64,000 nt of DNA from V1-33 sp039795165 (GTDB lineage: Bacteria; Verrucomicrobiota; Verrucomicrobiia; Verrucomicrobiales; V1-33), in assembly GCA_039795165.1 (NCBI GenBank), contig JBDKER010000005.1:62001-126000 (forward strand), read 5' to 3'. The translations under genes and the position numbers were made by a program. This document shows, one piece after another, positions 1-7,287 of the stretch. The notes under the pieces are model-generated. The model was not told where the DNA came from. It worked only from the letters and a program-made list of their open reading frames with translations, and did not search any database. Each line of letters begins with the position of its first letter. The stretch's first letter is position 1.

Positions 1-1
1 G

Positions 2-277
2 CCGGCGTTCGACGTGACTTACAGCTACAATCCATCCGGATCATGGACCGCGGCACACCTGATGCCGCTGAATGGGAAACGGGACGGTTTCACGCTCGCG
101 GATTTCGAAGCGTGCGCAAAGGCGGCATTGATGAAGCGGGGCCGGGCCGGAAGGATCATTGAGGAGGTGCAAGACGCGGTAAAACGCTGGCCGGAGTTTG
201 CGGCCGCAGCGCAGGTCCCGGATGAATGGCGAAACAGAATCGGAAAGATGCACCGACTGACTTTCCCGGAAACGTGA
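2..277 (+). CDS. HipA-like type II toxin kinase, C-terminal end only (truncated by window edge)
   Basis: The frame is open from the window edge and encodes the last 91 residues of a larger protein. It contains a YNPSG..W...H.M.LNGKRD stretch followed by a helical tail with GRIIEEVQDAVKRW. This is the signature of the C-terminal lobe of HipA-family serine/threonine kinases, the toxin halves of HipBA modules. The catalytic part lies upstream of the window, so I cannot tell whether the gene is intact or whether a hipB antitoxin accompanies it. Its TGA overlaps a GTG (GTGA, 274-277) that opens a truncated hsdR-like frame, which suggests former translational coupling to a restriction gene. Confidence 0.75.
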   Translation, partial: PAFDVTYSYNPSGSWTAAHLMPLNGKRDGFTLADFEACAKAALMKRGRAGRIIEEVQDAVKRWPEFAAAAQVPDEWRNRIGKMHRLTFPET

Positions 278-558
278 GCCCGACCGAATCCATCGCCGAA
301 GGAGTCGTACCGGAATGGTTCGGGGAACTGGGGAGGAAAAGAGTGAAAAGGGAAATCGGAAGGGTGAAATCATGGAGTTCACTTCCTGTTTCACTTTTCA
401 CCCTTCACTCTTCTCCATCTCTCAGCGCCCTCTGCGACAGGCGGCTCGTGGGGCGCTTGCGCGAGGCCATCCGGCGGCTGAACCTAGCCATTCCCGAGGA
501 GGCGCGGGCAACTGCCAAGGATTCCTTGTCAGTTCAAAACCCATCGAAAGGAGGCTGA
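274..558 (+). pseudogene. hsdR 5' remnant, copy 1 (type I restriction subunit, truncated and interrupted)
   Basis: Starting at GTG 274 the frame reads SPTESIAEGVVPEWFGELG, which matches the conserved N-terminus of type I restriction R subunits (family style: SLNESxVExAALxWFGELGY). It resumes later with VGRLREAIRRLNLAIPEEARA, again the HsdR pattern. Between the two, the usual glycine/proline-rich segment is replaced by about 38 residues encoded by a palindromic repeat. The frame then runs into unrelated sequence and stops after 94 residues, whereas HsdR proteins are typically around 1000 residues. It is therefore a remnant, although still open. The start overlaps the hipA-like stop by four bases. 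The family assignment is from memory of HsdR sequences and not from a search. Confidence 0.65.
331..480 (+). repeat. 150-bp direct repeat, copy 1 (contains palindromic element)
   Basis: This stretch is nearly identical to 1668-1816, with one substitution and a one-base deletion in the second copy. Its first ~90 bases have interrupted dyad symmetry: AAGAGTGAA and AAGGGTGAAA on the left pair with TTTCAC..TTCACCCTTCACTCTT on the right. The rest is the hsdR segment coding for VGRLREAIRRL. The palindromic part looks like a small REP or MITE-type element that entered the hsdR N-terminus before the region was duplicated. Confidence 0.75.
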
Positions 559-562
559 ACCC

Positions 563-1612
563 ATGAGCGACGAACTTTTGCCCAATTCCGAAATCATCCT
601 CTACCAGACGGAGGATGGCCGCACCCGCATTCAGTGCCGGTTTGAGAACGAGACGCTGTGGTTGACGCAGGCGCTCATCGCAGAGCTTTTCGAGAAAGAC
701 GTTCGGACGATCAACGAGCATCTGGTGAACATCTTCGACGAGGGAGAACTACGCCGGGAGGCAACTATCCGGAAATTCCGGATAGTTCGAACCGAGGGCA
801 AACGGGAGGTGGCGCGGGAGATCGAGCACTACAATCTGGAAGCCATTCTTGCGGTTGGTTTCCGCGTGCGCAGCCATCGGGGCACGCAGTTCCGCCAGTG
901 GGCGATCGGGCGCTTGAACGAGTATCTGGTGAAGGGTTTCACCATGGACGACGAGCGGCTCAAGAACCCGCCGGGCAAGGGTCAGAAGGATTACTTCGAC
1001 GAGCAACTGGAGCGGATCCGCGACATCCGGTCATCCGAGCGGCGTTTTTACCAGAAGGTGCTGGATATTTACGCGACGAGTGTTGACTACACGCCAAACA
1101 CGGAGATTTCCCAGCAGTTCTTCGCCTCGGTGCAGAACAAGATGCATTGGGCGGCGCACGGGCAGACGGCGGCGGAGGTCATCCATGCGCGGGTGGATGC
1201 CGGAAAGCCCTTTATGGGTCTGCAAACCACGCGCCCCGGCGGCATTATCCGCAAGGAGGACGTGTCCATCGCCAAGAACTACCTCGATGGTCAGGAACTC
1301 GACACGCTGAACCGGATCGTGACGGCCTACATCGAATTTGCCGAATTGCGGGCGTTGCAGCGAAAGGTGATGACCATGCGTGACTGGATCGCAAAGCTGG
1401 ATGAGTTCCTGAAACTCTCCGAGCACGAGCTGCTGGATCACGCGGGGAAGATTTCCGCCGAGCAGGCGAAGATGAAGGCCGAGCTGGAATACGAGCGCTA
1501 CCGGGCATTTCTCGATTCGCAGCCGCGCGCGGTGGATTTGGATTTTGAGAAGGCGGCGGCGGAGCTGAAGAAGTTGCCGAAGCCGAAGAAACCCAAGCCA
1601 CCGAAGAAATGA
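563..1612 (+). CDS. rhuM: RhuM family protein
   Basis: The 349-residue product begins with NSEIILYQTEDGRTRIQCRF, followed by ETLWLTQALIAELFEKDVRTINEHL and EHYNLEAILAVGFRVRSHRGTQFRQWA. This is the diagnostic N-terminal two-thirds of RhuM proteins (named after the Salmonella SPI-3 gene). The N-terminal part resembles a DNA-binding domain; the biochemical role is unknown. Family length is about 330-350, so the gene looks complete. The C-terminus is lysine/proline rich (KKLPKPKKPKPPKK). AAGGAGG lies 8 bases before the ATG. In many bacteria rhuM genes sit inside type I restriction-modification operons. Here the gene is flanked by two hsdR fragments, and its stop overlaps the start of the second (ATGA). 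The gene may be cargo or an accessory of a decayed restriction locus. Confidence 0.9.
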   Translation: MSDELLPNSEIILYQTEDGRTRIQCRFENETLWLTQALIAELFEKDVRTINEHLVNIFDEGELRREATIRKFRIVRTEGKREVAREIEHYNLEAILAVGFRVRSHRGTQFRQWAIGRLNEYLVKGFTMDDERLKNPPGKGQKDYFDEQLERIRDIRSSERRFYQKVLDIYATSVDYTPNTEISQQFFASVQNKMHWAAHGQTAAEVIHARVDAGKPFMGLQTTRPGGIIRKEDVSIAKNYLDGQELDTLNRIVTAYIEFAELRALQRKVMTMRDWIAKLDEFLKLSEHELLDHAGKISAEQAKMKAELEYERYRAFLDSQPRAVDLDFEKAAAELKKLPKPKKPKPPKK

Positions 1613-1840
1613 GCCTCAACGAATCCATCGCCGAAGACCCCGCACTGCTATGGTACCGGGGGGGGTAGGGAGGAAAAGAGTGAAAAGGGAAATCGGAAGG
1701 GTGAAATCATGGAGTTCACTTCCTGTTTCACTTTTCACCCTTCACTCTTCTCCATCTCTCAGCGCCCTGCGCGACAGGCGGCTCGTGGGGCGCTTGCGCG
1801 AGCCATCCGGCGGCTGGATTCGGGCATTCCCGAGGGTGCG
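1609..1840 (+). pseudogene. hsdR 5' remnant, copy 2 (frame broken)
   Basis: ATG 1609 overlaps the rhuM stop (ATGA) and opens SLNESIAEDPALLWYRGG followed by a stop at 1666-1668. This is the HsdR N-terminus, as in the first remnant. The palindromic insert follows, then DNA for VGRLREAIRRL-type sequence with a one-base deletion (GCGCGAGCC against GCGCGAGGCC in copy 1) that shifts the frame. Nothing further of hsdR is recognisable. Two copies of the same gene start, one on each side of rhuM and both carrying the same insert, are best explained by duplication followed by decay. Confidence 0.65.
1668..1816 (+). repeat. 150-bp direct repeat, copy 2
   Basis: This is the second copy of the repeat at 331-480 and includes the palindromic GAGTGAAAAGGG...CCCTTCACTC element. 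Relative to copy 1 it has a T-to-G change in the CCCTCTGCG/CCCTGCGCG segment and loses one G just after GCGCGAG. Recombination between the two copies would delete rhuM. Confidence 0.75.
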
Positions 1841-1946
1841 TTGGCGGATTTCCCGCTGATGATGGCTCTATGTTTGAGTCCATGGATTCCGGTCGGTCTG
1901 TGCGTTGGCGCGGTCTGCCGGCAGGGCCGGGTGCGTCGGGTTTTAG

Positions 1947-2181
1947 GAGCCTGTTGAAAAACCGGGCCCGGCAGCGGAGCCGGAGTCCATGGTGGTTGGA
2001 TGAGCGGCTGCGTGAGCGGCTGCGCCGTGGGTTTGGGGGAGGGATCCCCTGCGGGCGGCGGGCCCTATTCCACAAGGCTTCGTTGCGCCGCAGTCGAAGG
2101 TCTCGACCTTCTCCTTTGTTGCGCCTCGCCTTGTGGAAGAATGCCTCGCCGCGCTACCAGTCCGGGTTTTTCAACAGGCTC
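1947..2181. mobile_element. MITE-like element, 235 bp, with terminal inverted repeats and TTAG target duplication
   Basis: The left end reads GAGCCTGTTGAAAAACCGG and the right end is its near-perfect inverse, CCGGGTTTTTCAACAGGCTC (2162-2181). The tetranucleotide TTAG occurs directly outside both ends (1943-1946 and 2182-2185), as expected for a 4-bp target duplication. A second inverted repeat lies inside: TTCCACAAGGC at 2068-2078 pairs with GCCTTGTGGAA at 2128-2138. There is no transposase frame. TTAG fits the YTAR target preference of the IS5 subgroup, so a related full-length IS elsewhere in the genome is the likely helper; that link is an inference. Confidence 0.8.
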
Positions 2182-2292
2182 TTAGCATTGCTGTGTTCTG
2201 CGGGTGTGGAGGATGGTGGCGAGGAAATGCCTGATTGCGAAGCGGTGGTGGGCGCAGGATGGGACGCTGCCCGGCAATGGGCATATGAGACT

Positions 2293-4011
2293 ATGGCGAA
2301 AACCGAAGCGACAGTACAGGAACTGGTCGACATGATTCAGCGGGGCAAGCTCCGGCTCCCGGAGATGCAGAGGCGCTACGTGTGGCGTTCCACACGCGTG
2401 AGGGACCTCATGGATTCGCTGTACCGGGGCTATCCTTCCGGGGCGATCCTTGTCTGGGAATCGGATGAAGACGTTCCGCTTCAAGAAATGAGTGTTTCGC
2501 AGGAACGGTCGGCGACGGGAGGGTCGTGGCTGTTGCTGGATGGTCAGCAGCGTCTGACCTCGCTGTCGGCCGTGATCCGTGGCGTGCCGGTGAGTGTGAG
2601 GGGGCGCACACGTCCCGTCGAATTGCTATTCAATCTCGAGCATCCCGAGGCACTGACGCACATTACGGAAGTGCATGATGATTCCGATGAAGACGCCGGC
2701 GATGACGACGATGCCGAAGAAGCAGAGGGTGATTCATCGGATGATGAAATGATGCAGCGTTTCAATCGGATGGCGTTTGTGGTGGCGACAAAAAAGCTGC
2801 AGCAGTTACCGCACTGGGTGAAGGTTTCCGATGTTTTTCAGAGCGACGGCGATACTTCGTTCCTGAAGGCAGCCGGCATCACAGGATTCGATGACCCTCG
2901 TTATGAACGTTATTCGCAGCGGCTGGCGCGTCTGCGTGCCATCCGTAAGTATACCTACCGGCTCGATGTGCTCGAGCGGTCGCTCGACTACAATGAGGTT
3001 ACCGAGATCTTTGTCAGGGTGAATTCGCTCGGGGCGAAGCTGCGGAGTTCCGATCTGGCCCTCGCCCAGATTACCGCGCGGTGGAAGAACTCGCTTTCCG
3101 TGTTCGAGTCGTTTCAGCGGCAGTGTGCCGCGGGCGGGTTTGATCTCGATCTGGGACTGCATCTGCGGAATCTGGTTGCCTTTGCGACGGGGCAGTCCCG
3201 TTTTCTCAGAGTGGCGAACCTTGAAGTGGAGAAACTCAAGCCGGCGTGGCAGGAATGTCTTGAGGGCATGGAGTTCGCCATCAATTTCATGAAGAGCAAT
3301 GCCGGGATCGACAGTCCGGCGCTGCTTTCGTCTCCCTTCATGCTGATCACCGTGGCGATTTACGGTCATCGCCGGCAGTACCATCTGGGACCCGAGGAAG
3401 GGCGGCAACTGCGTCAATGGATTCTGCTGGCGAATGCCAAAGGAAGGTATTCGCGGGGGTCGAGTGAGACCATCCTTGATCAGGACCTTGCGAGCATCCG
3501 TGAAGGTGGGGCCGCCGAACTGCTGGAGAAACTGCGTCAGCAGGTTGGGCGGCTGGACATTGCTCCGGCGGAACTGGAAGGACGCAATCAGCGGAGTGCC
3601 CTCTTCAAGACCATGTTCCTTGCGTTCCGGGCGTCCGGGGCCACCGACTGGCGGTCAAAGTTGGTCATTTCACTCGACCACAGCGGCAGCCAGCATCGCC
3701 TCCAGTTCCACCATGTCTTTCCGAAGGCTGTGCTCAAGGGAGCCGTGACCACCAGAGAGGCAGACGACATTGCCAACCTGGCATTCATTGGCGGGAAGAC
3801 CAATCGTTCCATCAGTGACAAGGAACCAGCGGTCTATCTCCCGCCCCTTGTGGAGAAGTGCGGGGCCCAGGCCTTCGTTTCCCAGTGCATTCCGACCGAT
3901 CCCGTTCTGTTGAGCAGGGAACAATACAAAGCCTTCCTTGTGCGGCGCAGGGAACTGATTGCCGCCGCGCTCAATCGCTTCCTTGGCACAGCGCCATCCG
4001 ACGGCGGCTGA
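2293..4011 (+). CDS. DUF262/HNH nuclease, GmrSD-like (type IV restriction-related)
   Basis: The 572-residue protein starts with TVQELVDMIQRGKLRLPEMQRRYVW and carries LLDGQQRLTSL near residues 81-91. This is the ParB-like DUF262 signature of GmrS-type domains (D83, Q85-Q86, R87). Near residues 473-474 an HHVFPK motif followed by DDIANLAFIGGKTNRSISDK forms an HNH-type nuclease like GmrD (DUF1524). Related enzymes restrict modified phage DNA with nucleotide-dependent cutting. An acidic, probably disordered stretch rich in Asp and Glu lies near residues 129-152. The frame is open further upstream into the MITE, but ATG 2293 begins the conserved part. The gene sits alone between a MITE and a 570-bp gap, in an island with other defence-type genes. 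Confidence 0.8.
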   Translation: MAKTEATVQELVDMIQRGKLRLPEMQRRYVWRSTRVRDLMDSLYRGYPSGAILVWESDEDVPLQEMSVSQERSATGGSWLLLDGQQRLTSLSAVIRGVPVSVRGRTRPVELLFNLEHPEALTHITEVHDDSDEDAGDDDDAEEAEGDSSDDEMMQRFNRMAFVVATKKLQQLPHWVKVSDVFQSDGDTSFLKAAGITGFDDPRYERYSQRLARLRAIRKYTYRLDVLERSLDYNEVTEIFVRVNSLGAKLRSSDLALAQITARWKNSLSVFESFQRQCAAGGFDLDLGLHLRNLVAFATGQSRFLRVANLEVEKLKPAWQECLEGMEFAINFMKSNAGIDSPALLSSPFMLITVAIYGHRRQYHLGPEEGRQLRQWILLANAKGRYSRGSSETILDQDLASIREGGAAELLEKLRQQVGRLDIAPAELEGRNQRSALFKTMFLAFRASGATDWRSKLVISLDHSGSQHRLQFHHVFPKAVLKGAVTTREADDIANLAFIGGKTNRSISDKEPAVYLPPLVEKCGAQAFVSQCIPTDPVLLSREQYKAFLVRRRELIAAALNRFLGTAPSDGG

Positions 4012-4584
4012 CGCAAGTTCACAGGTACGGCCTTTGCTGGGATTCCCTCTTCTCGGCAGCGGATTCACGTCGGCTGCTGATTCGGCAAAGGTGTGGCGGC
4101 GAGTGTCAGCACCGGATTCCCGTGGCTGCATGAATGGTGTCGGCTAAGCGCAATTTTCCGGCGAATGTTACCCTACGAAAAGACGGAACGCAGTGGATGG
4201 AGCATGCGCCTTCTGATGGCTTTGGCAATGCTGTCGAGGACACCATTGATCGTCCGGAAAACCACATGGCATCATCGGGGCGGGGATGAGAGCCTGTGCT
4301 GTGAGGAATTGTAACCCCCACAGAAGCAACGAAGAAGATTGCAATCAAGTTTTCAGACAAATTCGTGATCCGGTGTTTGAAGGGATCAAATCCTACGTCT
4401 TCCCGTAGTGATCGGGAAAACTGTTGTGAGCGGGCAAGGTCCTCTGTTACAGGGATATAGAAATGAGCAGAGGGAATCGGATTGGGAATGCACGACGCCG
4501 TCCGGCGGATGGCGGATGTCTTTGGGGTGGGGGAGCCCGGGGGAGGCAGGGCCTGATTTTCAATCCTAATCATAAGAGAGCATC
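4012..4584. other. Non-coding gap of about 570 bp upstream of the caspase gene
   Basis: No convincing gene is visible here. The one structured site is an imperfect dyad TTCCCG-N7-CGGGAA at 4400-4418. The segment around 4330-4470 is less GC rich than its surroundings and probably holds the promoter of the downstream caspase gene, although I could not pick out a good -35/-10 pair. AAGAGAG at 4573-4579 is a plausible ribosome binding site for the caspase ATG. Confidence 0.5.
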
Positions 4585-5754
4585 ATGAAACAAAATCAAA
4601 AAACTACTTTGACGAACAAGGGGATCTCCCTGCATCTTGGGCTGAATTTCATTGACCCTGACCACTACGATGGCTGGGATGGGGAGCTGGCGGGATGCGA
4701 GGCTGATGCGAGGGACATGATGGCATTGGCCAAGTCGCGCGGGTTTGCGGCCCGCATGCTGCTGCGGAAGCAGGTGACGGCGCGGGCGGTCAAGGAAGCG
4801 ATTGCGGGTGCGGCGGCGACTCTCAAGAAGGGGGACATTTTCCTGCTGACGTATTCGGGACATGGCGGGCAGGTACCCGACCGGAATGGGGACGAAGGTA
4901 AATTTGGCGACACGGCGGATTCCATGGATGAGACATGGTGTCTGTATGACCGTGAACTGATCGATGACGAACTGGCGGCGTTGTATGCGAAGTTCCGGCC
5001 TGGGGTGAGGATTCTGGTGCTTTCGGACAGCTGCCACAGCGGCAGCGTCGTGCGTGGAAAAGGGGAACGTCCGTCGCGCCGTGTCCGCATGATGCCGCGC
5101 GAACGGGCGGCGGCCGTGTACGAGAAGCACCGCGGGCTCTACGATGCGATTCAAGCGGGAGTGCCCGGGACAGAGCAACTGAACATCAAGGCGACTGTGC
5201 TGCTCATTTCGGCCTGTCAGGACCGGCAGTTCGCGTCGGATGGGGACAAGAATGGCCTCTTCACTGGATCGCTGCTCAAGGTGTGGGCCAAGGGGACCTT
5301 TGCCGGGGGATACAAGCACTTCCACCACAGGATCTCCGAGGAAATCAACGATCGTCAGCAGACTCCCAATTATTTCCGGATCGGTGCAGCCAATGTCGCG
5401 TTCGAGAACGAGCAACCGTTCACGGTTTCCCCCGGCGAGCGGAAGGCGGTCGCGCCAGCCAAGCCAGCAGTCAAGAAGGCGACGCGGAAGGCTGCGGTCA
5501 AGACGCAGTCACCGATCGAGATCGTGCTCGCCGTGCTGGCTCATTATGGATATCCGAATCCTCAGCCGAAATCGCCGCTTACGAATTGGTTCAAGCGAGT
5601 GGCGAGGGAAGACGATGCTGCGGCTGTGCCTGCTCCGGGCCGCCTTGGGCTCATTGCGGCCACCATCAACGAACGGCTCGGTGTGGGGATGACACGGTCC
5701 AAGATGCTCGGCGATCACTTTCCGACGCCGCAGGTGATTGCGGATCTCGCCTGA
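4585..5754 (+). CDS. Caspase-family (peptidase C14, metacaspase-like) protease
   Basis: The 389-residue product has the caspase fold signature. There is an N-terminal strand with a GCEADARDM helix, then LLTYSGHGGQ with catalytic His93, and VLSDSCHSGS with catalytic Cys150. The p20-like domain ends near residue 285. A lysine/alanine/proline-rich linker (about 288-306) connects to a C-terminal domain of about 85 residues (IEIVLAVLAHYGYP...) that I do not recognise. There is no signal peptide, so the protein is probably cytoplasmic. Only 21 bases separate it from the next gene, a secreted outer-membrane-type protein, so the two are likely co-transcribed. Bacterial caspases act in stress responses and some anti-phage systems; which applies here is unknown. 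Confidence 0.88.
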   Translation: MKQNQKTTLTNKGISLHLGLNFIDPDHYDGWDGELAGCEADARDMMALAKSRGFAARMLLRKQVTARAVKEAIAGAAATLKKGDIFLLTYSGHGGQVPDRNGDEGKFGDTADSMDETWCLYDRELIDDELAALYAKFRPGVRILVLSDSCHSGSVVRGKGERPSRRVRMMPRERAAAVYEKHRGLYDAIQAGVPGTEQLNIKATVLLISACQDRQFASDGDKNGLFTGSLLKVWAKGTFAGGYKHFHHRISEEINDRQQTPNYFRIGAANVAFENEQPFTVSPGERKAVAPAKPAVKKATRKAAVKTQSPIEIVLAVLAHYGYPNPQPKSPLTNWFKRVAREDDAAAVPAPGRLGLIAATINERLGVGMTRSKMLGDHFPTPQVIADLA

Positions 5755-5775
5755 ACCTGAACCCATCCCAATTCC

Positions 5776-7047
5776 ATGAAACCAGGACTATTCATCTTTT
5801 TCTTTGCTGCTGTTCTCCATCTCCGTGCGGAGTATCGTCCGGTGGCGTCCGTTTCCGTCGATGATGCTGCTTTGGATGACGGCACGCTGAATCCGTCGCT
5901 GACCCTCGAACTGAAGATCATCGATGATCAAGGAAAGCCCGTGGTGAAGCGGATCTTCACCCCAGTGGAAGGCACGGTCTGGACGCTGGTGGAGGAAAAG
6001 CCGACCGGGGCAGTGGCGCGCAAGGTTGACGGCGTCCGGACTCGGCCATCCTCGGGCGCTCTGGTCTCGCAGTTGGTTGCTCCTGTCCCCGACCTTGGAG
6101 ATGCGGATCTCAGCAAGGGATCGTGGCGTCTCAGAATTACGGGCAAAGGCCGCAATCCTGCCCCTGCTCTCGGTTTCCTTGACGAGGACGGCAAGCAGCA
6201 GGTTTTGAAGACCATTGACCTCCCCGTCACACCCCTGCCGGAGGAGGACCGGAGTTTCCTCGAATCATTCCAGGCGGTCGAGCCCAAGCTCTCGGCTGAA
6301 AGTGGCTCGGATGGCGGGCTCTTCGGCCTGTCCTTCGGCTTCGTGTCTCCCTTCCGGGTCAATGACCGCAACGAAGTCATGGGCCTTCATGCGGAACTGG
6401 AAGGCAACTTCACGTTTGACCCGGACGATGCGCCCACTCTCTACGGTCGTTATGCAGGCAGCGCCGGTCTCCTCAAGGGTGTCGCCTTGCCATTCCAGCG
6501 GGTCATCAAAGGCAGCCTCCTGCTCGACCTCAACAGCCGCTTCGAGTCGGATCAGCAGACCGACAACTACAATGCGACCGTGGGCCTTGGGATCTGGGGA
6601 TTCGTGAGCATACCAGTCCTTGATGCGGCGGCCGGGGGACTGCGTCGGCTCATCTCCTTCGGCGCACCATCGCAGGACACCGCCTCGGTTCTCACGCTCT
6701 ATGCCGGATACGATTGGCTGGCCGCGTCGGAACGCGATCCCGACTTCGTGGCGCTCGGGGACCAACGGATGAGGTTCCGCGCCCGCTACCGCGTCCCCCT
6801 CGTGGAAAAGCTCAGGCTGCCCATCGTCTCCAGCACCTTCCAGATCGATGGACTCGCCGAATTCTCAGGAATCTACGACATCGACGAAGGTCGCTTCCTC
6901 CCGGAATGGCTCACCTCGCTGGAATTCACTCCCGCAGAATCCAACAATGCCAAGGTCGCCTTCGTCCTCACCTACCAGGCCGGCCGCATCCTCCCGACCT
7001 TCCTCGAAGAGAATGCCCTCCTCGCAGGCTTGCGCATCAAATGGTAA
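5776..7047 (+). CDS. Secreted/outer-membrane protein of unknown function, partner of the caspase gene
   Basis: The 423-residue product has a clear signal peptide (MKPGLFIFFFAAVLHLRA) and no lipobox. Residues about 20-150 form a beta-rich periplasmic domain. From about residue 170 the pattern alternates hydrophobic and polar residues, with GNFTF, YAGSAG and SLLLDLNSRF strands. The protein ends in GLRIKW, with a terminal aromatic residue as in outer-membrane barrels. I do not recognise the family. The 21-bp gap to the caspase gene suggests a two-gene unit. An outer-membrane beta-barrel is my best structural reading. Confidence 0.6.
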   Translation: MKPGLFIFFFAAVLHLRAEYRPVASVSVDDAALDDGTLNPSLTLELKIIDDQGKPVVKRIFTPVEGTVWTLVEEKPTGAVARKVDGVRTRPSSGALVSQLVAPVPDLGDADLSKGSWRLRITGKGRNPAPALGFLDEDGKQQVLKTIDLPVTPLPEEDRSFLESFQAVEPKLSAESGSDGGLFGLSFGFVSPFRVNDRNEVMGLHAELEGNFTFDPDDAPTLYGRYAGSAGLLKGVALPFQRVIKGSLLLDLNSRFESDQQTDNYNATVGLGIWGFVSIPVLDAAAGGLRRLISFGAPSQDTASVLTLYAGYDWLAASERDPDFVALGDQRMRFRARYRVPLVEKLRLPIVSSTFQIDGLAEFSGIYDIDEGRFLPEWLTSLEFTPAESNNAKVAFVLTYQAGRILPTFLEENALLAGLRIKW

Positions 7048-7287
7048 TGCCTCCGCCCAGCCCCACCACTCGCCCCACCGCCCACCGGAACTCGTTCATG
7101 ACGGGTTCACGGCACGGAATGAACGAGCAGAGCCCGCGCCACTGCGTCATCGTCCCGCAGTCATTCTATCTTGGCGAGTTCCCGGTTACGCGGCGCCAGC
7201 AAACCCACTTTCGAGTCCAAACGGTACTCATTCCACGACCATCCTGACGCGGTTGGCGATGATTGATGAGAATTGTCGGCGCACCTC

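Noticed and set aside
1870..2292. N-terminal extension of the DUF262 frame
   Set aside because: It runs through the MITE and its inverted repeats. Homology starts at ATG 2293.
7048..7287. Gene or RNA in the 240-bp gap between the outer-membrane protein and the TPR gene
   Set aside because: The gap lies between convergent genes; no start site, tRNA fold or strong hairpin was visible.
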